Shown here piece by piece: positions 51,901 through 61,344 of a stretch of DNA of 64,000 bases (position 1 is its first letter; each line of letters begins with the position of its first letter). The notes under the pieces were generated by a model. The model made no database searches. It saw only the letters and a list, made by a program, of their open reading frames with translations, and was not told the DNA's origin. The stretch comes from Amoebophrya sp. A120 (Eukaryota; Sar; Dinophyceae; Syndiniales; Amoebophryaceae). Location of the stretch: positions 5,699,709 to 5,763,708 of the forward strand of contig CAJINV010000002.1 of NCBI GenBank assembly GCA_905178155.1. Direction: 5' to 3'. Both the position numbers and the translations under genes were made by a program.

Positions 51901-53973
51901 CATGCTTGTCTGGCATGGCCAAAAAGTTTGTGATGCGTGTCCAAGAAGAGAAGCTTTTGCCTGTCATGCAAAAACGCAGTTTGTCATGCGAAAAACGCAA
52001 CACAAAGAAGCGCAGATATTTCTCATGCTTGGCTGTGCATTACAGAGCATTCACTATTCCCAACGCAGCATTACAAGTTTCCAGACCCAGACATTTTTGC
52101 AATGCATAAGAACACCGCGACGGCCTTCTCTGTTTTGGGGGAATTAAAACCCGAACAGAAGTTTAAGGACAACAAGCCGTTAAAGTTCGAATACAGTACT
52201 AGCACAGCGGGAGCGGCACAACCGTCTGCCACCACAATAATTCCAGTCACGAAAAAGACCACTTCGGAAACTGCGGACAATGAAATAAATACGAATTCCA
52301 ACAAGCAAACCTCCTACTCCTTCCAAGTCCCCAGCACTCTCAAAGGCCCAACCACGGGCTCTTTGTTCATCCAAAAGGGCCAGAAACACAACTTCGATCC
52401 GACCCCGAATCAGGACAACATGTTTTTCCACACGTTCAACAACGGGATTCTTTTGACGGGCGTGTGCGACGGCCACGGCCCCTTCGGCCACATCGTTTCT
52501 CTCCGGCTGGTGCAGTCGCTGCCGTTCTTTCTCGTGAAGAACAACGAAAAGTTGTTTTGCGGCTCCGCCACAACCTTGCACAGCGACGTGGATTGGCAGG
52601 GGCTTTTCAACAAGGCGTTCGGGGACGCGATGCAGGATTTGGTGGACTTTGGGAAGAAGGAGAACGTCAATTTAGACGTGTCCGGGTCGACCGCGTCCGT
52701 GTTGCTGAAGCACGAACAGAAGCTGCACCTCGCCTGGGTGGGGGACAGCAACATCATGATTGCGAGTTACAACCGGCACGATTCCACGGAAATTTTTACG
52801 ACCGATCCCCACGTATGAGAGTGCACAACTCCCCCTCCCCCCCATTTGTATTGCATGAACAGCAATACAAACACCAGCACACGTGGAGCCTGTGCATGAC
52901 AAATTCATGCGCCTAGTGTAGTAATTGTACTGTTTGGGCTTCCGGAATCTGTCATGCAAACAGTGCCACAGGGAAGCACTTGGATTTGAGGATTTGCATG
53001 ACAAATGAGGGGGAGGGGGAGTTGTGGACTCTTATACCACGTCCCCGAGTCCGAGAAGGATCGGGTGGAATCGCTCGGTTTGGCGGAGGTGCGGGAAATT
53101 GCGGAGAACTCCTACCTATGCATTGCAAATATGTCTGGGTCTGGAAGATTCGAAACTTGTAATGCTGTCCCTGGATTCTAAAAAAATTTGTATTGCGTGA
53201 CCAGTATGAGGACTCACACTCAGCTTTGTGCTACGCGGAGAGGGCATTTCTCATGCGTTAGAGGCATCGCAAAGTCCTCTAAACGTCTGTGATGCTAGGG
53301 CATGCATCACAGACATCATGGGTCATTCAAAATATGCATGACAAGCCTGGCGATCTTCCAGACCCAGACATTTTTACAGTTGATACTACCGGATCTACTT
53401 GAAAGGGCAGAGCGTGCCGGGGCTCACGATGAGTCGCGCGATGGGGGATCTGATGCTGCAGGGCAAGGGGGTCACCTGTTTGCCCAGCTACAAACAGCTC
53501 GCCATGCAACCGGGTGACGAGTGGTTTGCGATAGGTATTCGTTGTGGGTATGTGCACTCCTTGGGTTCTTTGATAGATCGACGACTGTCATATCATGTCG
53601 ATGTACCTAGTTCCTTTTTTTTTGACGAAAACGGATGAGCATTCAGTTTTTCAAGATAAGTACTGCTCTGGACAGCATCCGTGAAAGTCGTTATGCGCGA
53701 TCGATAGAGAATGAGAAACACACCACATCAGTTGCGTCTGACGGCATCTGGGAATTTTTAACCTCTGAAGAGGTAGTGAAATTTGCGGCGAAAAAGTTGC
53801 GGTTGAAAGGCGTGCGGGAAACGAATAAAGCGCTGATTGATTCGAGCCGGAAGCGGTGGGCGCAGGTGGAGGGTGATTACTGCGACGACATCGCCTCGCT
53901 GGTGCTCATGTTCAACTGCAAACCCTTACCGGATTCCTCGGCCAACATGCTGCTTCAGGTGGAAGCGGAGTAG
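48959..53973 (+). CDS. PKA regulatory subunit fused to PP2C phosphatase (10 exons)
   Basis: Exons: 48959-49804, 49929-49986, 50303-50449, 50656-50884, 51011-51653, 51781-51855, 52114-52813, 53042-53116, 53391-53534, 53732-53973; 3159 nt, 1052 residues. Domain order: RIIa/DPY-30-like docking domain (about 47-80, IETHVHPILEKLGEAL); a second similar one (about 133-167, FVQNQVSPLLWQI); RI-type pseudosubstrate RRIGVSAE near 224; cyclic-nucleotide domain A with FGELALLYNAPRSAT near 334; domain B with FGEIALLNSTPRKAS near 472; then a PP2C-type Ser/Thr phosphatase from about 750. PP2C motifs DGHG near 785, GDS near 876, SRAMGD near 938, SDGIWE near 975 and DYCDDIASL near 1022 are all intact, so metal binding looks functional. 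Both nucleotide sites keep the Glu and Arg that bind cyclic nucleotide phosphate. Known family biology predicts cAMP (or cGMP)-controlled kinase inhibition; linkage to a phosphatase in one chain is the inference. Five introns are introners. Confidence 0.9.
49987..50297. mobile_element. introner IE26, family C
   Basis: Starts TGTCAAGAAGAAAAATCCCC (second base drifted from TATC) and ends ...GATTTTTCCTTTTGATA. The perfect duplication GCAAG is at 49982 and 50298. It sits inside cyclic-nucleotide domain A. Confidence 0.9.
50450..50650. mobile_element. introner IE27, family B
   Basis: Starts TATCCAGTGAAAATGTGATG and ends ...CGTATTTGCAATGCATA. The flanking bases GATCA and CATTA are not a clear duplication. 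Removing the element plus five bases rejoins the domain A core in frame. Confidence 0.8.
51856..52108. mobile_element. introner IE28, family B
   Basis: Starts TATCAAATGTAAAAATGTCT and ends ...CATTTTTGCAATGCATA. The perfect duplication AGAAC is at 51851 and 52109. Confidence 0.92.
52814..53036. mobile_element. introner IE29, family E
   Basis: Starts TATGAGAGTGCACAACTCCC and ends ...GAGTTGTGGACTCTTATA. The perfect duplication CCACG is at 52809 and 53037. It interrupts the PP2C domain. Confidence 0.92.
53117..53385. mobile_element. introner IE30, family B
   Basis: Starts TATGCATTGCAAATATGTCT and ends ...CATTTTTACAGTTGATA. The perfect duplication CTACC is at 53112 and 53386. It interrupts the PP2C domain. 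Confidence 0.92.
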
Positions 53974-56699
53974 ATTGGGCGTGTAACGACTTCTCCGCTC
54001 GACGGTTCGTTTCATCCTGAGGGGAGATAACGGGTCGAGAGTAGTTACTTCAAAAGTAAAAGCGAAGTGCTGGTCATGATAATCACGGGGAATATTGATC
54101 CTTGGTTGTGAAACAGTGTGAGAAACAAAGATAGCAGAGAAGAAGACACACCGGCACACACGGTGCCAGAGGTAAAGGCACTTGGTGCAGTCACTAGCAA
54201 CTTCATGTTTTTTTGTGTTACCGGCTAGCGCCGTTTTTACTATAATTTAGTCAATTTTTACTACAGTTGATCTTCGTTTCAAGATAGTACAGACAGCTTA
54301 AAAGTTCAAAGGAGTTTCAAGACTTACAGATACGCGCTAGAGTCTTTTGTTTCTGAGATTTGTGCAAAATGAAATGCCACCTATCAATCAACATTCGGAG
54401 CTCCAACACAACTACACAATTTATCTTTATGGCATGACTTTAATCAATGAAAGATTAAGATTAAGAAGATGATCGTCTAGGTTTCACATAGCACCATGCT
54501 TCCATCATTGCGAGAACACGAAAACTGGAGTTTCACGAGATTCTATTTCTTGGAGGCTACTTGCACGCGTCGGCATTCTAGAACGCTGCATACGGTATCA
54601 AACTGGTACCAAGCTCGCAAAAGGCATGACGTCAACCGTATCGACTAGCATCAAGAGACATAAGTGTCACACGAAATTTTGCAACTTCGAACATCAGTCG
54701 AGAATGTCATAGAGCCTCATCAATTGGACGCCGATAATTCAAAAACGACGGCTGGATGGTGCTTCACTTTTTATTTGATCAATTGGAAATTGATAACGGA
54801 ATCGGAAGTGACAGCACTCCACAGTACCTCCGGCAATGCAGCCAGTAGCTTCGTTGTGTTCGCTTCCGGTTGTTCCAGATCTACTGCTAGAAGGATCCTT
54901 GTTTTGGATGTATTGCGCGAAAATTCAATGCCGGCCCTCTACGATTTACAAGGGGAGAAGGCCAATGCCCAGCGGACGAGTGGGCGCCGTTCTCCAGAAA
55001 AACGGCCGCGATGGCGATGGCCCAGGGTGCGGCCGCGATGGCAGCGGCCTAGAAGGCCGAGAGTTCGCGCCCTCCCTCCGCCCAGCACTCGGGGCTGGTG
55101 CTACCTTGCCACCGCCTGACGTGTGGCGGTGCTTTAATTGTGGGGGCCGCTTTCTATTCAGTGAGTAATCCCGCCCCGGCGGGCGGTAATCGTAGGGGCG
55201 GAGCTACGTTGCCCCCCAGTCGGCGCGAAGGATTCGCCTGCATGCGCAGGCGGCCGAAAGGCATACGCACCCCGGCCACAAATGCGCCCGGCGCGATACG
55301 TGGGGCCGCGCCCCGGGCAGAATCAACGAAAGCGGCGCCGGCCGAGTACCTTAAGGGGCCCCCTCGCGGCCTTGGGCCGTGGCGCCCCGCGTTACTTAGA
55401 CAGAGGCGGCGGCGCCGTCCTCAACCGAAAAGAAGGCCGCCGCGGCCCCCTTGCCCAGATACCCCCGCCCGCACCGACCGGGGCGCGCAAGCTAGGGGGC
55501 AGTGGGCTAAAGGGCGGGGCCGCGAAGACCCCGCCCCACCCCGCAGCTTGCGAAGGTTTCCGGGAGATGCCGAGCCTTCGCGGCCTGCCTGCCTCTATAT
55601 TACGCCCGCCGGCCCCGGGGCGCGCAGTTTCTAGGGGCAGCGCCGCGCCTTCGGCGGGCTGGGGACCTTGCGCAGCTGCGCAGGAATTTCGGCGGCTGAC
55701 CTTGTGAAGCGGCTGCGGCCACCACAACCAACCAAAGCAGGCACGTAAGAGCAGTTTTTTGGCGCTAGTTTCGTCCTCTTCGTCTTCTTTTTCAGTTTGC
55801 GGAAACCGGTGCCAGACCAGCAAGAACGTGGGGCCGTCCTCAAAACTGGCCCGCCCGGCCACCAGCGACGAAACCGGGCCCCGCGCCGCGTGCCGCTGTT
55901 GGTGCTGGCGCGGGGGGCAGTGCTTCACCACTCCCGACCTACCGCGTGGAGCGGTCGCTGCCAAAGGCCCCGGGGAATCCGTACAGGGCCGCCCGGGGCC
56001 GAGTGGCTGCGCGATACGTACCGCCGCGGCTGCGAAGCCTGGCTGCCGCTTTGGCGCGCAGCCGCCCCAAGGAGGGCGCCACAGTTCCGACTGGATAAAA
56101 AAACTCGGGCGCGGCGCGCAGGCCCTTAGGCCGCGCGTCCTCCTCTAGGGGCAAAGAGGCGGACGCCCTCGGGGCGTCGCCATGCAGAAAAGAAGGCCCC
56201 GGGGCGGAGGCGGCCGCCTGTGCTTTGGCTGCCGGATCTGTCCCTGTTTGTCGCCGCCCGGCGGCGTTTGTTCTGCCGCGCAGCGCCGGCATTCTTCGAT
56301 CGCCGGGCCCGCCGGCGGTGGGCGCGTCTGGTTTTTTTTTGCGCGGGCGCGGCGGGCTTCTGGGCCAGCGCGCCGGCAGCCGACTGCGGCCCGCTTCGCC
56401 TCGGCCTTAGCCATTTACTTTGCTGGTTCTGTTTCGGGCTGTTTGCTCGTATGGGCGGCTCCGAAGTGTGTCATTTGTTTGCAAGTGTGTTCGTCGTGTG
56501 TCAATAATCTTGCGCGATCGTGATTGTTGCACGTGTGGGCAGTTTTGTTAGCTTCCCTCTCATGTTCCTAGACAGCGCGGCCTGCTTGTAGAAAAGAGAT
56601 ATCGTCTGTGTGTCCGTTGTTGGATTCAACTGTGAGTTTTTTATACAAGTCTACTTGAAGTCAGTACGTGTAAGCAAAAGCGCGCCGATAATTCACATA
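53974..56699. other. intergenic region containing G+C-rich island 2
   Basis: About 2.7 kb. The part before 54955 is ordinary sequence with no supportable gene. After the island, 56430-56699 is the probable 5' leader of the RAP-domain gene. Confidence 0.5.
54955..56430. other. G+C-rich island 2
   Basis: Same character as island 1: sudden rise in G and C, overlapping long open frames on both strands, and Arg/Ala/Pro/Gly-rich nonsense translations. No recognised RNA gene. Confidence 0.6.
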
Positions 56700-58805
56700 A
56701 TGAGCGCAGCCGCCACGCCACCGCCACTCGTCTCGACGCTTCGGCGAGCGGCTTCGCGGCAGCTCGTCGGAGGTGCATCTGCCAGGGCGCAACTAGCCGC
56801 AACAGCATCGGCGACCTCCACTCCGGCGGCTCAGCTGCAGGTTTCCGCCGTTCGGCTTGTGGAATGGAAGCGGTTTCTGGACGACGCGTTTTCGCGGTAC
56901 AAGCATGATGTGGCGGGATCGGCTTCAACTTGTTCGCCTGAGCCGCACCTCAGCGCAGCCAAGACGGCGCTCTTGAAGTCCCTTGCCGAAAAGCTGCAAC
57001 AAAACCGCGTGCGGAACTGCGACCGCGCGGAGGAGAAGGATTTTTTGCGAAGGCAGCGAGCTTTGCACTGGCGCCCAGAGTGGAAAGAGTTGTTGCAAAG
57101 TCTGCACAACATCACGAAAACGACATCTGGCACGAGCAACAGCATCGCTGCAGGCTATGCCAGCATCACCTCAAGAACAGACCACTGCGCTACAATCGTC
57201 GAGAGTTTGAGTCTCTGCAATGAGTCTGCGGTTGCTCATCGGTGGAACTGGCAGCATACCGACGAACTGATTGCGGTTGTAGACAGTCAGTTGCGGAAAT
57301 TTCAACAGGGGTCCTCTGCCCCTACCGCCACGTTCTACTCGAACACGGATCTGGCCACGACGGTTGCAGCGTGCGCCAGGCTAGGGTATTACGACGAGGC
57401 TCTGTGCAAGACCGCTTTTCAGGAGGTGGTGGGGAAGAAGCTTGCAGGTGGCTCAGCAACTACTGCATTTGGAGCGTGTAGTGGAGAGGAAGCTCCTGCG
57501 ACAGGAAGCGTTGAAATAACGACTACCACGTCTAGCGTGATCCCGAGCCCGCCGCAATCCGACGAGGAAAAGAACAACGTGCTGAAGGTTTTGCTCGGGT
57601 GCGGCACCCTCGGGTACGAAGTGCCGGACAAGTTCCGAAATTCGTTGACCACGAATTTTATGGAATCCCACGTTATGCTATCGCCCTCGCCGCCAGGAAC
57701 CGGGCTGCCACCTGCAGAGAGCGGGTCCGGTGTCAGCGTTGTTCCCTCTTTCGGCAACGCAGGACAAGCGACAGCGCCAAGCGCAGTACCAGGAATGATC
57801 ACTCAAGCTTCATCCCCCGTCATCTCCCTCCCCCCTCCGCGCCGGCTCGCCCAGCTGACCTTCGCGTTTGCGTTGCTGAAGCAGACGGACCTCCCTCGTT
57901 GGATGGCGAAGTCTTTGGAGAATCTGTCGGACTTTGATCTGAAAAACAACATTCCGGAGCTGCGAATGCTTGTACACCCTACTGTCTTGCTGATGAAGGA
58001 CACGGCGTTTCGGAAGCGCGTTGCGAAATTGGTGGTTGAAAGATTCTTTCCGGAGAGCGCATCTGCAGCTCATAAGAACACCGGTGATCTTCTTGCTGAC
58101 GGAAGTACAACTACTTCTTCGGTAGACAAAAATATCAACATTCAGGATGTCAGCAGCAACAAAGCATCGAAGATGAAACTCGCATCGGCGGCGGCGGACA
58201 ACAGTGCGCACCTGTCGCATTTCGAGCGGAACATAAAGCAGTTTTTGACTTCTGATGTCGTAAACTTCGACGGCGGGAAGAAGTTGAGGTACACAACTGC
58301 TTGTCGCGAGTTGGAAGCAAAGTGGAGGTCGGAGTTCGGGGTTTCCGTCGATTTTTGTCTGGAAGTTGCCGACAACCAGCAGCAGGGCGATGAAAACCAT
58401 ACTGATGCAACTCCTACACCACGCACTCCAGCAGCGCGGAACGAAGGCGCCGAACCGGGATTGGGTGCGGGTGGGTCGCTGGGTGGAAGAAGCGGCCAGG
58501 TCAACAAGCCCCCTTGCGTGCGCGAGCTTGTCGTGTTTGAGGTCGACGGCCCGGGACACTATTGTCTAGCGCCAGGGTATCAACGTCCGCTCGGCCGGAC
58601 GAGTTTGAAGCAGAGTGTTCTGCGGACACTTGCTGAGGCAGAGAGTGGACAGAATGGTGATGAAGATGGAGGTTGTGTGTACCAAGTAAAAGTGGTCAGT
58701 ATTCCATACTTTCGGATTCTCGCAATGAACTCGCCCCGCGACTACAGAGGTGACGGTAGCTTCAGTGCGCCGAAGCTCTGGAATTTAGTTAGAGAAAAGT
58801 TGTGA
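56700..58805 (+). CDS. RAP-domain organellar RNA-binding protein (single exon)
   Basis: Intronless, 701 residues. The ATG at 56700 starts an Ala/Arg/Ser-rich, acid-free N-terminus (TLRRAASRQL and onward) typical of a mitochondrial presequence. The body is helical and Leu-rich with low-complexity inserts. The last 90 residues form a RAP domain: VVFEVDGPGHY near 610, then RPLGRTSLKQSVLRTL, then VKVVSIPYFRIL and a final LWNLVREKL. RAP proteins handle organellar RNA, often rRNA or transcript stability; the fold is restriction-endonuclease-like. Upstream, the frame is open to 56610 but has no ATG. It has no introner. Confidence 0.88.
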   Translation: MSAAATPPPLVSTLRRAASRQLVGGASARAQLAATASATSTPAAQLQVSAVRLVEWKRFLDDAFSRYKHDVAGSASTCSPEPHLSAAKTALLKSLAEKLQQNRVRNCDRAEEKDFLRRQRALHWRPEWKELLQSLHNITKTTSGTSNSIAAGYASITSRTDHCATIVESLSLCNESAVAHRWNWQHTDELIAVVDSQLRKFQQGSSAPTATFYSNTDLATTVAACARLGYYDEALCKTAFQEVVGKKLAGGSATTAFGACSGEEAPATGSVEITTTTSSVIPSPPQSDEEKNNVLKVLLGCGTLGYEVPDKFRNSLTTNFMESHVMLSPSPPGTGLPPAESGSGVSVVPSFGNAGQATAPSAVPGMITQASSPVISLPPPRRLAQLTFAFALLKQTDLPRWMAKSLENLSDFDLKNNIPELRMLVHPTVLLMKDTAFRKRVAKLVVERFFPESASAAHKNTGDLLADGSTTTSSVDKNINIQDVSSNKASKMKLASAAADNSAHLSHFERNIKQFLTSDVVNFDGGKKLRYTTACRELEAKWRSEFGVSVDFCLEVADNQQQGDENHTDATPTPRTPAARNEGAEPGLGAGGSLGGRSGQVNKPPCVRELVVFEVDGPGHYCLAPGYQRPLGRTSLKQSVLRTLAEAESGQNGDEDGGCVYQVKVVSIPYFRILAMNSPRDYRGDGSFSAPKLWNLVREKL

Positions 58806-61344
58806 ATGCAAGTAAATGCCGTTGCTACCTTTGTACGATTCCGCCTTCTGTGAAGAATGAAGAGTTTGGAAATGGGACATTTCCCTTCGTTGCAGAATGC
58901 TGCCTTTCCAGGGTGGCGCAGTGAGTTTTTGTTCGGGTTTGATCAGGCAGCACGGCCCAGGTGTGATCACCTGATTCTGGCTGCTTCGTGTGTGTCTTTT
59001 TGTTTGCAAGCAACGTGCTACCAGTTTGCAAATGTAAGTAAATGAACAGGCTGGGCAGGGCGTAGACTTCGGGAGCCGAGGTCGCGCCGGTAGTCCCGGG
59101 GCCCAGTTCGGCGCATTGGCCGCGCCTGCAGCGGCGCCGCGTACAAGGCGAAGAACAAACGGCGCCCGCCTGTGGGACTAGGCCGCCCCCCGTTTTTTCT
59201 CGGTGTGGACTTACTACAAGGCGAGAACGTTACCCGGCGCGGCGCCGCATCAAGGCCCGCCGCCTGCGCAGCAGGAGAAGACCGGGACCCCGGCGCACCT
59301 CGCAAAAGGAGCGAAAGCGGCCCCGGGGCCGCGGCGGCTTCAAGGGGGGGCGGCAGATCCGCCTTGGGGGCGCCAGCGGCCTGGGCCTTGCGCACCAAGG
59401 AGCGAAGGAAGGGGTCCCGCGCCCCCCCCGTTTTTGGTGGGGGTCCCGGGGCATTTTCCCCGCAAAGCGCCGGGCGGCCAGGCAGGGGCCGGCGCCCTTT
59501 GGTTTTTTCCAGTGGCGCGGCCCGCGCAAACCGCGCCACGCCTTCGGGGGCGCGCGTTAAGATCCGGCAGCCCCTAGGGGGCGCCCGCACGACGGGCAGT
59601 GGCGCGCAGCAGAAGCGCGGGGCGGGCGCGGGGGGCGCATTTTTGGGCGGCTTTCGGGGGCCTCGGGTTGTTGGTCGCATGCCGGCCGCAGCCGGATGCG
59701 CATGCACCAGACCCCCTACTGCGCAGAGCGCCGCCGGAATAGCCGGGGCAGGCTGAAAGCGGCGAAGAAACGCGGCAAGGCGGTTCGGGCGGCCCTGCAG
59801 CCGGCGCGGCCCCTTCGGCCGAGCCGCGCTGGCGCTGCAAGTCCGGCGCCGTAGCATGCGTCGAGGCCGGCGCCATCAGTAGGATGCTCATGAGGAGAGC
59901 GAGGGCGATCCATATTCCCTACCTCTCCACGGTGAGGGCGGGAGGCGGGGCGACCGAAATGAGTCGCGACCGATCAGCGGAAACCGTCCGGCCGCGCCGC
60001 CATGGTTGCCGTCTCGGACTTTTCGGGCGGCGATTCCGGTCGGCCGATCCAGGCGGCGCCGCCCCCTTGCGAACGCCTTTCGGGACGCCGGGAACCGGAA
60101 ATGGCAGCGGCGGGGCCGGTGGCTTTGCTGCCTACACCAGCCTGGAAGGGCAGGACAGAATGGGCGGCGGAGCAAGGTTGTAGGGCCATCAAGGGGGACA
60201 AATGGAATCGCCGGGCCACGTGCGCCCAGCGCCAAGCAAGGCCCGGGGGCGTACGTCCCGGCAGAGCCTTTCGCGCCGCGCCCCCCCCGTTTCTGGGCGC
60301 AGCCCGCGCCGCGGCCGCGGCCAATTGCTTCGTTCGCCGAAGGGCGGGCCGCGGGCGCCCGGTCCGGGCAACGAGGGGGGTGAAAGTTTTCGCCTCTTCG
60401 CTGACGCGGTACGGGTGCAAGTTCGACACCGGGCTCGACGGCGTTCAGCGTAGGGCGTGCGGGTCTAGGAGGGCGGTGCGCGTGTTGTGGTGTTTTCCTT
60501 GGCGCGCGGGGCCGCCGGGGGGATGGCGCGCGCAGGACCGGGCGGGAGGCAAGGGGGTTGGGGGCCTGCTCTTGTTGGCCGCTGCGCGCGCTTTCCCCGT
60601 GCGCCCCGCCGGGCCGCAGTGCGGTTCGTTGCGCCCCCCCATAGGAAGCGAACGGGGGCACCCCGCGCTAGCTAGTGCGCCCCGATGCCTGCGGCCGCCT
60701 TGCCGCTGCGTTTGTCCAGAAGCCCGTCCTATGCGGAGGAGCGGCGCGCCGCCTGCCCCTTTTTCATACGTTCAACCAGCTATAGTGCGGCAAGGCCTCT
60801 GGGCGTCGCCGGCAAGCATCGCCTCCGCAGCCTGGCTGCCTCCTTGCGCCGCTGCGCCCGCGCATGCGGTAGCACTATCTAGCCTGCCGGATTTGGCAGA
60901 TGAGGGGTTGCTTTTTCACGGAGCTACAGAAATGCAGATAAACCCGATCCACGTGTTGTTGTTGGCAATGCCTCCACTTGCAGCGGCGAGGCTGAGGAGG
61001 AGGCTCGAGGATTGGAAGTCTCTCAGCTGTTCCACTAGTCGGGATGTAGAGAAGCAGAAGGCTAATCTTAAACTACTAACTCAGCTACGTACTTTGTCGC
61101 TCGCGCTGGTATCCTTTCTCCTACAATAAAACTGTCCATAGATCTCACATTCGCGCGAAATCAGCTCAAACCAGCTCTCCTTCTGACAAGTTTGACATTC
61201 GCCTGCGCCCCCGTTTGTCTCTAGCAAGTTTGTTTTTTGCAACTTTAGTAGTTTTTTTACCACAGCTTTGTCTCCACGATAGCTTCGCAAGTTTCCAATT
61301 CATTGTGTAAGACTTCGCAACTACCACCAGTATCACTGCGCTTT
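58806..61344. other. intergenic region containing G+C-rich island 3
   Basis: About 2.5 kb. 58806-59045 and 60890-61344 are ordinary sequence without a supportable gene. The rest is G+C island 3. Confidence 0.5.
59045..60890. other. G+C-rich island 3
   Basis: The longest of the three islands. Open frames of up to 375 codons occur on both strands, but their translations are Arg/Ala/Gly/Pro-rich and unrelated to known proteins. It is sharply bounded on both sides. Confidence 0.6.

Noticed and set aside
13395-53385. CRISPR-like or satellite array reading of the repeated motifs
   Set aside because: The repeats are terminal inverted repeats of separate elements within genes, not regularly spaced direct repeats, and the surrounding genes are eukaryotic.
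55098-55634. 178-codon plus-strand open frame
   Set aside because: Composition-driven frame in island 2, overlapped by a longer minus-strand frame of the same quality.
59018-59857. 279-codon minus-strand open frame
   Set aside because: Shadow of extreme base composition in island 3; no recognisable protein features.
60405-60440. tRNA-like T-arm (AAGTTCGACACC) in island 3
   Set aside because: No matching acceptor stem, anticodon arm or D-arm could be paired around it.
60002-61129. 375-codon open frame on the plus strand
   Set aside because: It is the same effect in island 3. Competing frames of similar length overlap it on both strands, and its end runs into ordinary sequence without any family signature.
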